The translations under genes and the position numbers were made by a program. The notes beneath the pieces are model-generated. The model ran no database searches. It saw nothing but the letters and a program-made list of their open reading frames with translations, and was not told where the DNA came from. Below, one piece after another: positions 6,888-14,625 of a stretch of DNA of 26,032 nt (positions are counted from its first letter, which is position 1; every line of letters starts with the position of its first letter). This DNA comes from Solimonas_A sp035476855 (GTDB taxonomy: Bacteria > Pseudomonadota > Gammaproteobacteria > Nevskiales > Nevskiaceae). The stretch is taken from NCBI GenBank assembly GCA_035476855.1, contig DATILC010000191.1:1-26032 (forward strand), in the 5' to 3' direction.

Positions 6888-6912
6888 ACCCTGGGAGCGA
6901 CTTCTTGATAAT
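6884..6912 (+). promoter_or_regulatory. Strong sigma70-type promoter of infA
   Basis: TTGAAC (6884-6889) and GATAAT (6907-6912) are separated by exactly 17 bases, close to the TTGACA/TATAAT consensus. Transcription would start near 6919, giving a leader of about 17 bases. The -35 box includes the bpt stop codon (TGA at 6885-6887), so infA has its own promoter embedded in the end of bpt. Confidence 0.8.
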
Positions 6913-6935
6913 GCGCCTCCCAAAAGCTGGCGCAT

Positions 6936-7154
6936 ATGTCCAAAGAAGACCACATCGAAATGATCGGCACGGTACTCGATACCCTGCCGAACACCATGTT
7001 CCGCGTGAAACTGGAGAACGGTCACGTCGTGACCGCCCATATCTCCGGTCGCATGCGCAAGCATTACATCCGCATCCTGACCGGCGACAAGGTCACGGTG
7101 CAGCTGACGCCGTACGACCTGAGCAAGGGTCGCATCACGTTCCGCGATAAATAA
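6936..7154 (+). CDS. infA: Translation initiation factor IF-1
   Basis: IF-1 binds the ribosomal A site during initiation and is essential. The 72-residue product is the normal length and is near-identical in pattern to gammaproteobacterial IF-1: MSKEDHIEMIGTVLDTLPNT, FRVKLENGHVVTAHISGRMR and YDLSKGRITFRDK. It has a single OB fold. It is expressed from its own strong promoter (6884-6912) and ends five bases before a bidirectional terminator. No strong Shine-Dalgarno sequence is visible in the short leader. The position between bpt and clpA is conserved in Pseudomonas-type genomes. Confidence 0.98.
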   Translation: MSKEDHIEMIGTVLDTLPNTMFRVKLENGHVVTAHISGRMRKHYIRILTGDKVTVQLTPYDLSKGRITFRDK

Positions 7155-7159
7155 CAGGT

Positions 7160-7192
7160 AAAACAAAAGCCCGCTTTCGCGGGCTTTGTTTT
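7160..7192. terminator. Bidirectional intrinsic terminator between infA and clpA
   Basis: A GCCCGC-TTTC-GCGGGC hairpin is extended by A/T pairs on both sides. It is followed by TTTGTTTT on the plus strand and by a matching T-rich run on the minus strand. It lies directly after infA and 18 bases beyond the clpA stop codon, so it serves both converging units. Confidence 0.93.
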
Positions 7193-7209
7193 ACTGCTCT
7201 GCGCCGGAT

Positions 7210-9486
7210 CTAGACCGGCTCCAGCGCCGCCGGCCGCTCCCTGGCCTCCAGCTCGAACGACAGTTCGCCGTCCTTGACGGCGACATGGACGTTGCCGCCG
7301 TTGGCAAGCTTGCCGAACAACAGTTCCTCCGCCAGCGGGCGCTTCAGGCTCTCCTGGATCACGCGCGCCATCGGACGGGCGCCCATCTTGATGTCGTAGC
7401 CGCGGTCGGCAATCCACAGCTTGGCGTCTTCGTCGACGTCGAGGTGGACGTTCTTGGCTGCCAGCTGCTCTTCCAGCTGCATCAGGAACTTGTCGACCAC
7501 GCGGACGATCTGCGGCTTGTCCAGCGGCGCGAAGGCCACGACCGCGTCGAGGCGGTTGCGGAACTCCGGCGTGAACATCTTGCGGATCACCTCCAGCGCG
7601 TCGCTGGTATGCACCTGTTCGATCAGGCCCATCGAGCGGCGCGCCGATTCCTCGGCGCCGGCATTGGTGGTCATCACCAGGATGACGTTGCGGAAGTCCG
7701 CCTTGCGGCCGTTGTTGTCGGTCAGTGTGCCGTGGTCCATGACCTGCAGCAGCAGGTTGAACACGTCCGGGTGCGCCTTCTCGATCTCGTCAAGCAGCAC
7801 CACGCAGTGCGGATGCTTGATCACCGCCTCGGTGAGCAAGCCACCCTGGTCGAATCCGACATAGCCCGGCGGCGCACCGATCAGGCGCGACACAGTGTGC
7901 CGCTCCATGTACTCGGACATGTCGAAGCGGATCAGTTCCACGCCCAGCAGCTGTGCCAGCTGCTTGGTGACCTCGGTCTTGCCGACGCCGGTGGGGCCGG
8001 CCAGCAGGAAATTGCCGATCGGCTTGTCCGGGTTGGCCAAGCCGGAGCGGGCCAGCTTGATCGAGGCCGACAGCTGTTCGATCGCGGCGTCCTGGCCGAA
8101 GATCACCAACTTGAGGTCGCGGTCCAGCGTCGCCAGCTTGTCACGGTCGTTCGACGACACGCTCTTGGGCGGGATGCGCGCGATCTTGGCGACGGTTTCC
8201 TCGATGTCGCGGACCTGCACGGTCTTGCGCCGCTTGGAGTCCGGCAGCAGGCGCAGGCGCGCGGCGGCCTCGTCGATGACGTCGATCGCCTTGTCCGGCA
8301 GGTGCCGGTCGGTGATGTGCCGCGCCGACAGCTCCACCGCCGAGCGCAGCGCGCCGCGGGTGTACTGCACGGCATGGTGCTCTTCGAAGCGCAGCTTCAG
8401 GCCTTCGAGAATCTTGACGGTGTCCTCGACGGTCGGCTCGGTGACGTCGACCTTCTGGAAGCGCCGTGCCAGCGCGCGGTCCTTCTCGAAAATGCCACGG
8501 TATTCCTGGTAGGTGGTCGAACCGATGCAGCGCAGCTCGCCTCCGGCGAGCAACGGCTTGAGCAGGTTCGACGCATCCATCACGCCGCCGCTGGCCGCGC
8601 CGGCACCGATGATCATGTGGATCTCGTCGATGAACACGATCGCGCCCGGGCGCTGCTGCAGTTCCTGCATCACCGCCTTGAAGCGCTTCTCGAAATCGCC
8701 GCGGTACTTGGTGCCGGCGATCAGCGAGCCCATGTCGAGGCTGAAGATCACCGCATTCTTCAGCAGATCCGGCACCCGGCCCTCGACCACCAGCCAGGCC
8801 AGTCCCTCGGCGATCGCGGTCTTGCCGACGCCAGCCTCGCCGACCAGCAGCGGGTTGTTCTTTCGACGCCGGCACAGCGTCTGCATGACGCGCTCGATCT
8901 CGTGCTCGCGGCCGATCAGCGGATCGATCAGCCCGCGCGCGGCGCGCTCGTTGAGATTGGTGGCGTACTGTTCCAGCGCCGACTTGCCGCTGGGCTTGTC
9001 CGGGGCGTCTTCACGCTCCTCGGGGTCCTGCTGCGATTTTTCGGGCATGTTGCCGTTCTTGCTGATGCCGTGGGAAATGAAATTCACGACGTCGAGGCGC
9101 GTCACGCCCTGCTCGTTGAGCAGGTAGACCGCCTGCGTATCCTTCTCGGCAAAGATCGCCACCAGCACGTTGAGCGTGCTGACCTGCTTCTTGCCGGCCG
9201 CCTGGACGTGATAGATCGCCCGCTGCAGCACGCGCTGGAACGACAGCGTCGGCTGCACCTCGTGCTTGTCGGAATCCTTGACCGTCTGGACGTGGGTCTT
9301 GAGGTACTCGCGCAACGCCTGCTCGAGCTTGTCCATGTCGGCGCCGGCCGCGGTGAGCGCCTCGGAGACGTTGGCGTCGGACAGCAAGGCCAGCAACAGG
9401 TGCTCGACCGTCAGCAGTTCGTGGCCTTCCATGCGGGCGGCGACGAATGCGGCGTCGAGGGCTTTCTGCAGTTCTTCGGATAGCAT
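7210..9486 (-). CDS. clpA: ATP-dependent Clp protease ATP-binding subunit ClpA
   Basis: ClpA is the hexameric unfoldase of the ClpAP protease. Its 758 residues equal the E. coli length. The N-domain (MLSEELQKALDAAFVAARMEGHELLTVEHLL) binds ClpS. The first AAA+ module has Walker A GEAGVGKTAIAEGLA and Walker B IVFIDEIHMI. The second has Walker A GPTGVGKTEVTKQLA and Walker B VVLLDEIEKAH. The ClpP-docking loop appears as SMGLIEQ, matching the IGL-type motif with Met in the first position. A good GGAGG lies seven bases before the ATG. clpS lies 35 bases upstream with an intercistronic hairpin between, so the two are probably co-transcribed. Confidence 0.98.
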   Translation of the reverse strand: MLSEELQKALDAAFVAARMEGHELLTVEHLLLALLSDANVSEALTAAGADMDKLEQALREYLKTHVQTVKDSDKHEVQPTLSFQRVLQRAIYHVQAAGKKQVSTLNVLVAIFAEKDTQAVYLLNEQGVTRLDVVNFISHGISKNGNMPEKSQQDPEEREDAPDKPSGKSALEQYATNLNERAARGLIDPLIGREHEIERVMQTLCRRRKNNPLLVGEAGVGKTAIAEGLAWLVVEGRVPDLLKNAVIFSLDMGSLIAGTKYRGDFEKRFKAVMQELQQRPGAIVFIDEIHMIIGAGAASGGVMDASNLLKPLLAGGELRCIGSTTYQEYRGIFEKDRALARRFQKVDVTEPTVEDTVKILEGLKLRFEEHHAVQYTRGALRSAVELSARHITDRHLPDKAIDVIDEAAARLRLLPDSKRRKTVQVRDIEETVAKIARIPPKSVSSNDRDKLATLDRDLKLVIFGQDAAIEQLSASIKLARSGLANPDKPIGNFLLAGPTGVGKTEVTKQLAQLLGVELIRFDMSEYMERHTVSRLIGAPPGYVGFDQGGLLTEAVIKHPHCVVLLDEIEKAHPDVFNLLLQVMDHGTLTDNNGRKADFRNVILVMTTNAGAEESARRSMGLIEQVHTSDALEVIRKMFTPEFRNRLDAVVAFAPLDKPQIVRVVDKFLMQLEEQLAAKNVHLDVDEDAKLWIADRGYDIKMGARPMARVIQESLKRPLAEELLFGKLANGGNVHVAVKDGELSFELEARERPAALEPV

Positions 9487-9501
9487 GTTTTGCCTCCATC
9501 T

Positions 9502-9517
9502 CGTCCCTTGCGGGACG
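9502..9517 (-). promoter_or_regulatory. Intercistronic GCAA-tetraloop hairpin between clpS and clpA
   Basis: On the minus strand the clpS-clpA gap reads CGTCCC-GCAA-GGGACG, a 6-bp stem closed by a GNRA-type tetraloop. It lies between the clpS stop codon and the GGAGG of clpA. It has no U-run, so it is not an intrinsic terminator. It could stabilise RNA ends or tune clpA expression relative to clpS; the role is inferred. Confidence 0.6.
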
Positions 9518-9521
9518 GGTA

Positions 9522-9854
9522 TCAGGCCTTCTCCATCACGGTCAAAAGAGGATGCTGGTGCTTGCGAGCATACGCGTTCACCTGCGCCGTCTTGGTTTCC
9601 GCGATCTCGGCCGGGAAGATCCCGGCGACGCCGCGGCCCTGGGTGTGTACATGCAGCATGATCTGCACCGCCGATTCCCGTGTGTGACGGAAAAACTGTT
9701 GCAAGACCTGGACCACAAATTCCATCGGCGTGTAGTCGTCATTCAGCATCACCACCTTATACATCGGCGGTTGCTGGGTCTTCGGCTTGGCCTCCTGTAC
9801 GGCCAGGCCGTGGTCGGAATCCTGGCCGGTGTGGCGGACGGGCTCGTTGCTCAT
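9522..9854 (-). CDS. clpS: ClpA adaptor protein ClpS
   Basis: ClpS binds N-degron substrates (N-terminal Leu, Phe, Tyr, Trp) and delivers them to ClpAP. The 110-residue protein has a flexible N-terminal extension (about 30 residues) that family members insert into the ClpA pore. The folded core follows, with the hallmark VVMLNDDYTPMEFVVQVLQQFF; the NDD and the Met belong to the substrate pocket. HVHTQGRGVAGIFPAEIAETK contains the conserved His. There is no clear Shine-Dalgarno sequence. A TACACT lies just six bases before the ATG but without a matching -35, so I do not call a promoter. It is the first gene of the clpS-clpA pair. Confidence 0.97.
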   Translation of the reverse strand: MSNEPVRHTGQDSDHGLAVQEAKPKTQQPPMYKVVMLNDDYTPMEFVVQVLQQFFRHTRESAVQIMLHVHTQGRGVAGIFPAEIAETKTAQVNAYARKHQHPLLTVMEKA

Positions 9855-9922
9855 GGTTCAAGTGTAGCGCTGCAACGATGGATATGGGGTCGGTCGTCCA
9901 TCACAAAAGGGGGGCGCTTTCA

Positions 9923-9978
9923 GCGGTAGGGCCTCAGCGGCCCTGCCGCGTTCAGCCGCTATTGCGGCGCCGCCGCAA
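9923..9978. repeat. Two adjacent strong hairpins in the clpS/symporter divergent region
   Basis: The first hairpin is GCGGTAGGGCC-TCAGC-GGCCCTGCCGC (9923-9949): 11 pairs including one T-G. The second is TTGCGGC-GCC-GCCGCAA (9962-9978): 7 pairs. They occupy most of the 166-base gap between the divergent clpS and symporter genes. Neither has a T-run. Their function is unknown; they could be a REP-like pair or leader structures of the symporter mRNA. Confidence 0.55.
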
Positions 9979-10020
9979 AGACAACAGGCTATGCGCCTTT
10001 GCCGCTCCGCAGCTTCGCCC

Positions 10021-11409
10021 ATGAACCTCATCCTGTTCTGCATCCTCGCCTATATCATCCTGCAGCTGCTGATTGCGTTCCGGGTGTCGCGCAAGCCGAA
10101 GAGCGAGGAGGATTACCTGCTGGCCGGTCGCAGCCTCGGCCCCTGGATGGCGACCTTCAGCGTGTTCGCCACCTGGTTCGGCGCCGAAGCCTGCATCGGC
10201 GCCTCGGCCGAGAGCTATCGCGACGGCCTGGCCGGTGCCACCGCCGATCCCTTCGGCTATGCCGCCGGCATCATCGCCATGGGCCTGCTGTTCGCTGCAA
10301 CGCTGTGGAAGCGCGGCCTGGTGACCTTTGCCGACCTGTTCCGCCAGCGATTTGGCGCCGGCGTCGAACGGCTGGCAACGCTGGTGATGATTCCCAGTTC
10401 AGTCCTGTGGGCGGCTGCGCAGATCCGCGCCTTCGGCCAGGTGCTGGCCTCCAGCAGCGAACTGGGCATCTTCGCGGCGATCACCCTGGCCGCCTCGGTG
10501 GTCATCATCTATGTCTCGATGGGCGGCATGTGGACCGATTCGGTCACCGACCTGGTGCAAGGCGTGGTGCTGATCTTGGGCGTGTTCGTTCTCGGCGGGG
10601 TGTTCCTGGCCCATGGCGGCTGGGCCCAGCTGCAGGCCCAGCCTGCCGCCCGGCTCGACCTGGTCGGCGAGAGTTCCCCCCTGGCCTGGCTGGAAACTTT
10701 CATGCTGCCCCTGCTCAGCACGATGGTCGCGCAGGAACTGATCGCGCGCGTGCTGGCAACGCGCAGCCCGCGGCTGGCACGCTCGGCGACCATCGCTGCC
10801 GGTGTCCTCTACCTGCTGGTCGGCCTGGTGCCGGTACTGCTGGGACTGGGCGCGGCCGGCATCATCGGCGCGGACGTCGAGCCCGAGCAGGTGCTGTCGC
10901 GCTTTGCCCGCGAGGCCCTGCCGCTGCCGCTGTACATCCTGTTCATCGGCGCGCTGGTGTCGGCGATCCTGGCGACGTTGTCCGGCGCCCTGCTGGTGGC
11001 CGGCTCGCTGGCGGCGCACAACCTGCTGCTGCGCCACCGCCCGGGTCTCAGCGAGCGTTTCAAGCTGCGCGCCAACCGCGCTGCGGTCGTGCTGTTCGGC
11101 GTCATCGCCTGGTGGCTGGCCCTGAGCAGCGACAGCGTCTACGAACTGGTGCAGGCGTCCTCGGGGCTGGGCTCGGCCGGCATCCTGGTGATCACCCTGT
11201 TCGCGCTCTGGGGACCGCGCTGGGGCGGCCCGCCCTGTGCCTACGCCGCACTGCTGTCGAGCCTGACGGTCTACATCGCCGGCGAATACCAGCTGATCGA
11301 CCTGCCCTACCCCTACCTCAGCTCGCTGGCGGCGGCGGTGCTGGCCTATGCGCTGCTGCTGCCGTTCTCGCGTCCGGCAGTTGCAGCGCAGGCCCAGGCC
11401 ACCACCTGA
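10021..11409 (+). CDS. Sodium:solute symporter family transporter
   Basis: The 462-residue protein is almost entirely hydrophobic, with about 12-13 membrane segments. It shows the SSS (TC 2.A.21) pattern: an N-terminal helix, then KSEEDYLLAGRSLGPWMATFSVFATWFGAE, later IIYVSMGGMWTDSVTDLVQGVVLI, and a middle SPLAWLETFMLPLLSTMVAQELIARVLATRSP. These place it with sodium-coupled symporters, but the substrate (amino acid, organic acid, urea or other) cannot be read from the sequence. The start at 10021 (MNLILFCILAYIILQLL) puts the first helix at the N-terminus as usual; an upstream ATG at 9991 would add ten residues. No Shine-Dalgarno sequence is obvious. Its stop codon is two bases from that of the convergent cyclase. 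Confidence 0.9.
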   Translation: MNLILFCILAYIILQLLIAFRVSRKPKSEEDYLLAGRSLGPWMATFSVFATWFGAEACIGASAESYRDGLAGATADPFGYAAGIIAMGLLFAATLWKRGLVTFADLFRQRFGAGVERLATLVMIPSSVLWAAAQIRAFGQVLASSSELGIFAAITLAASVVIIYVSMGGMWTDSVTDLVQGVVLILGVFVLGGVFLAHGGWAQLQAQPAARLDLVGESSPLAWLETFMLPLLSTMVAQELIARVLATRSPRLARSATIAAGVLYLLVGLVPVLLGLGAAGIIGADVEPEQVLSRFAREALPLPLYILFIGALVSAILATLSGALLVAGSLAAHNLLLRHRPGLSERFKLRANRAAVVLFGVIAWWLALSSDSVYELVQASSGLGSAGILVITLFALWGPRWGGPPCAYAALLSSLTVYIAGEYQLIDLPYPYLSSLAAAVLAYALLLPFSRPAVAAQAQATT

Positions 11410-11411
11410 GC

Positions 11412-13640
11412 CTACTTGTGGCTGAAGTTGTAGGCGCCGTCCCAGTTCTTGCCCGGCGGAGCCTCGCGGTGCTCCATGATCCGCGAAATGAACAGGTCGT
11501 AGATCGGATGCGGCCGGCCTGACTGGTTCAGGTTGAAGAATTCCTGCTCGGCCTCGTCCCACTTCTGCGAGCGATACAGCTTCATCGCGCCGCGGTGCCG
11601 CGCCAGGTCCTGGCGCACGGCCGGGTCGAGCTGTTCCTTGGGGCCCATCGGCTCGTAGATCGCCACCGGCTCGCTGCGACCCTTGACGCGCACCAGGTCG
11701 ACCTCGCGGAACGCCCAGTCGGACGGCAGCAGGTTGCGCGTGTCCTCGCTGATCAGCACGCCGACGCCGTATTCCTTGGTCAGGCCCTCGAGGCGCGAGC
11801 CCAGGTTCACCGAGTCGCCCATCACGGTGTAGGCCATGCGGAACGACGAACCCATGTTGCCGACGTTCATCTTGCCGCTGTTGACGCCGACGCCGATGTG
11901 CAGCCTGGGCCAGCCGCGCTTCTCGAACTCCGGATCGAGCTCGCGGATCGCGCGCTGCATGTCCATGCCCGCCTGCACGCCATGGATCGCGTGGTCCTTG
12001 TCCGACAGCGGTGCGCCCCAGAACGCCATGATCAGGTCGCCGATGTACTTGTCGATGGTGCCGCGATGCTTTTGCACCACCGCGGTCTGCTTGGTCAGGA
12101 AGGCGTTGATCATCGCCGAGAGCTCCTTGGCATCGAGCTTCTCGGAGATGCTGGTGAAGTTGCGCACGTCGGAGAACAGCACGGTCATCTCGCGGCTTTC
12201 GCCCTCCATCGAGATGTCCTCCGGATGCGCGGCCATTTCCTCGACCAGCTCCGGCGGCACGTACTGGCCGAACAGCTTGGAGATCTCGCGCTTGCCTCGC
12301 GATTCGATGAAGTAGCCGTAGAGCAGCTGCGCCAGGTACAGCGCGAGCGTGAACAGCACCGGCACGCCGAAGGGCATCACGAAGTTACCCCAGCTCCACA
12401 GGCCGAAGGCCAGGCCGGTGATGGATGCCAGCATCACCGCGCCCATGATCGCCGCGATCAGCGGCGACAGCGCCGCGAAGGCCCAGGCGATCAGCCCGCC
12501 GATCAGCAGCAGCATCACCGTCTCGATGCCGCTGTAGTACGGCGCCTTCTGCTTGATGCGCTGGTCGAACAGGCCGGAGATGATGTTGGCGTGCACCTCG
12601 ACACCGGAGTAGGCCTTGGCCACCGGCGTGACGCGCAAATCGCGCAGGCCGGGCGCGCTGGTGCCGACCAGCACCACCTTGCCGCGCAGCACGCCGGCAT
12701 CGGCCCGGTTGTTGATGACGTCGGTTGCCGGCACATAGGCGAAACTGCCCTCCGGGCCGCGGTAGGGCACCATCACCGCGACATGCTCGTCGACCGCCGC
12801 CAGCAGCGGGCCGGCGCGAAGACGCTCCAGGTGCAGCGAGGTATGCACGTCGGGCGGCTCGAATTCCAGGTCGATGCCGGGCTTGCCCACCGCCAGGCGC
12901 GCCAGCGCCAGCGCCATCGACTCGTACACCGCCCCCTTGTACAGCTGGATCAGCGGTACGCGGCGGTAGACGCCGTCATCGTCCAGCGTCGGGTTGTCGA
13001 AGAAGCCGCAACTGGGGCTGGCTGTCTGCAGCACCGGCAGGTTGCCGGTGTAGCCCTGCGGACGGATCCAGTCGAGGTCGTAGAGCCGCGCCGCCTGGGC
13101 ATCCATCACCGGTCCGCAGAGGGCGCCGACCGTCTCCTGCTGCTGCGCCTGCAGGGTCTGGCTGAAGTAATAGCCCCAGACCACCGGCCGGCCGCGGACC
13201 GCCTCGGCCAGCGCGCGGTCGTTGTCCATGGTGTCGCGCAGGACAGCAGCCCTTTCGGCGAAACCCGGCAGGTCGGCCAGCTCGCCCTGGGTCAGGCGGT
13301 CGAGCATCTGCAGGCCCGAGCTGCGGTCCGGCTCGGCGAAGGTGATGTCGAAGCCGAGTGCCTTGACCTGGTATGGCCCGAACAGATTGTTGATCAGCTT
13401 CGCCAGCTTGTCGCGCGGCCAGGGCCACTGGCCTTCGCTGGCAAGGCTCTTCTCGTCGATGTCGACGATCACCACGTTGGGGTCGATGCCTCCCGGCAGG
13501 GTCAGCTGCAGGCGGCTGTCGTAGGTGAAATGCTCGATGCGGTCGAGCAGCCGCAACGGCAGCCAGCCCGTGGTATGGACCATGAACAGCAGGAAGATGA
13601 CGCCGCTGATGGCAAAGCGGGTGATGGTGCGCGCTGACAT
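11412..13640 (-). CDS. CHASE2-domain class III adenylate/guanylate cyclase
   Basis: The 742-residue membrane protein has one N-terminal membrane helix (about residues 9-27) and then an extracytoplasmic CHASE2 sensor, from NVVIVDIDEKSLASEGQWPWPRDKLA through GKVVLVGTSAPGLRDLRVTPV. Three clustered membrane helices follow (about 375-450), then a cytoplasmic cyclase domain. The cyclase has both metal-binding Asp motifs (LFSDVRNFTS and KYIGDLIMAFWG) and the NxxxR transition-state pair in VNLGSRLE. The substrate-specifying pair reads Lys (KYIGD) and Thr (YTVMGD), the class IIIb pattern, which predicts ATP as substrate and cAMP as product. GGGGGAG lies upstream of the ATG. It is divergent from gspC and convergent with the symporter. 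The sensed signal is unknown. Confidence 0.93.
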   Translation of the reverse strand: MSARTITRFAISGVIFLLFMVHTTGWLPLRLLDRIEHFTYDSRLQLTLPGGIDPNVVIVDIDEKSLASEGQWPWPRDKLAKLINNLFGPYQVKALGFDITFAEPDRSSGLQMLDRLTQGELADLPGFAERAAVLRDTMDNDRALAEAVRGRPVVWGYYFSQTLQAQQQETVGALCGPVMDAQAARLYDLDWIRPQGYTGNLPVLQTASPSCGFFDNPTLDDDGVYRRVPLIQLYKGAVYESMALALARLAVGKPGIDLEFEPPDVHTSLHLERLRAGPLLAAVDEHVAVMVPYRGPEGSFAYVPATDVINNRADAGVLRGKVVLVGTSAPGLRDLRVTPVAKAYSGVEVHANIISGLFDQRIKQKAPYYSGIETVMLLLIGGLIAWAFAALSPLIAAIMGAVMLASITGLAFGLWSWGNFVMPFGVPVLFTLALYLAQLLYGYFIESRGKREISKLFGQYVPPELVEEMAAHPEDISMEGESREMTVLFSDVRNFTSISEKLDAKELSAMINAFLTKQTAVVQKHRGTIDKYIGDLIMAFWGAPLSDKDHAIHGVQAGMDMQRAIRELDPEFEKRGWPRLHIGVGVNSGKMNVGNMGSSFRMAYTVMGDSVNLGSRLEGLTKEYGVGVLISEDTRNLLPSDWAFREVDLVRVKGRSEPVAIYEPMGPKEQLDPAVRQDLARHRGAMKLYRSQKWDEAEQEFFNLNQSGRPHPIYDLFISRIMEHREAPPGKNWDGAYNFSHK

Positions 13641-13732
13641 AGTTCCAGACTCCCCCGGTCCGTGAGGGCCAAGTTACTGAAGTTGGGGGGCTCGCGGCAA
13701 ATTATGACGTTTCGGCTGTAACAGTCGCGGGT

Positions 13733-13738
13733 TATGAT
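13733..13738 (+). promoter_or_regulatory. Candidate -10 element directly before gspC
   Basis: TATGAT (13733-13738) ends five bases before the gspC ATG, in the 103-base gap shared with the divergent cyclase gene. A -10 here would start transcription at about the start codon and give a leaderless message. No convincing -35 lies at the right distance. On the minus strand CATAAT near 13699-13704 could serve the cyclase. Both calls are tentative. Confidence 0.3.
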
Positions 13739-13743
13739 GCGGC

Positions 13744-14622
13744 ATGACCGTCGCGTTACCCCTGCAGAAAATCTTCCACCTCTACGAGCGCCATGGCCGC
13801 TGGCTGCCGCCGGCGCTGAACCTGCTGCTGGTGGCGCTGATCGCCATGCTGCTGGCACAGCTGCTGTGGACCCTGGTCCCGCGGCCTGAGAACGCCGCCT
13901 GGCAGCCCGCACCGGTACAGCCGGCACCGTCGGCGATGCCAGCCAGCCGCGGGCCGGTCAGTGTCGATGCCCTGATCGCCGCCCAGCTGTTCGGCAGCTA
14001 CCAGGCCGCACCCGAGAGCGCCGACCTCGACAACGCCCCCGACACCCGTCTCAACCTGACCCTGCTGGGCATCCTCGCCGGCCGCGGCACCAAGGATTCC
14101 CGGGCTCTGATCTCCGACGGTGCCGGCGAGGAAAAGCCCTACGCCATCGGCGACGACGTCGACCGCGGCGTGGTGCTGGAGGCAATCTACCCGGATCGCG
14201 TAGTGCTGATGCGCAACGGCAAGGCCGAAACCCTGCGCCTCAACAAGGACCAGCCGAGCGCTGCAGTCGCCGGCAATCCGGTCACCGAAAGCGCTGCCAG
14301 CAGCGGCACGGCCACCACCCTGACCGCGGTACGCGACCAGGTCCTGCAGGACCCCTCGCGCGCTTCCGAGTACATCCGCGTGCAGCCCGCCAGCCAGGGC
14401 GGCCAGATGCGCGGCTACCGCATCTACCCGGGACGCGACCGCGAACTGTTCAACAACGCCGGCCTGCGCCCCGGGGACGTGGTCACCGCGGTCAATGGCA
14501 TAGAATTGGACAACGCACAGAAAGCCCTGCAGATGCTCAATGACCTGAGCAGGGCCAGCAATTTCAGCCTGACCGTCGACCGTGGCGGCCAGATGCAGAC
14601 CGTCAACATCACGTTGAACTGA
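13744..14622 (+). CDS. gspC: Type II secretion system protein GspC
   Basis: GspC links the inner-membrane platform to the secretin GspD. The 292-residue protein has a short cytoplasmic N-terminus, one membrane helix (LNLLLVALIAMLLAQLLWTLV, about residues 22-42) and a Pro/Ala-rich linker. The homology region follows (LNLTLLGILAGRGTKDSRALI through VVLEAIYPDRVVLMRNGKAETLRL, about 98-165). The C-terminal PDZ-like domain contains RGYRIYPGRDRELFNNAGLRPGDVVTAVNG. It is the first gene of a gspC-D-E-F run and ends three bases before gspD. No Shine-Dalgarno sequence is apparent, and a -10-like TATGAT is immediately upstream. Confidence 0.94.
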   Translation: MTVALPLQKIFHLYERHGRWLPPALNLLLVALIAMLLAQLLWTLVPRPENAAWQPAPVQPAPSAMPASRGPVSVDALIAAQLFGSYQAAPESADLDNAPDTRLNLTLLGILAGRGTKDSRALISDGAGEEKPYAIGDDVDRGVVLEAIYPDRVVLMRNGKAETLRLNKDQPSAAVAGNPVTESAASSGTATTLTAVRDQVLQDPSRASEYIRVQPASQGGQMRGYRIYPGRDRELFNNAGLRPGDVVTAVNGIELDNAQKALQMLNDLSRASNFSLTVDRGGQMQTVNITLN

Positions 14623-14625
14623 CAC

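Noticed and set aside
7186..9483. A 765-codon open frame on the plus strand opposite clpA
   Set aside because: Shadow of clpA: composition is dominated by His, Leu, Arg, Gln and Val with no family motif, and it begins inside the terminator region.
11595..13637. A 680-codon open frame on the plus strand opposite the CHASE2 cyclase
   Set aside because: Antisense shadow with His/Gln/Arg-rich composition and no motifs.
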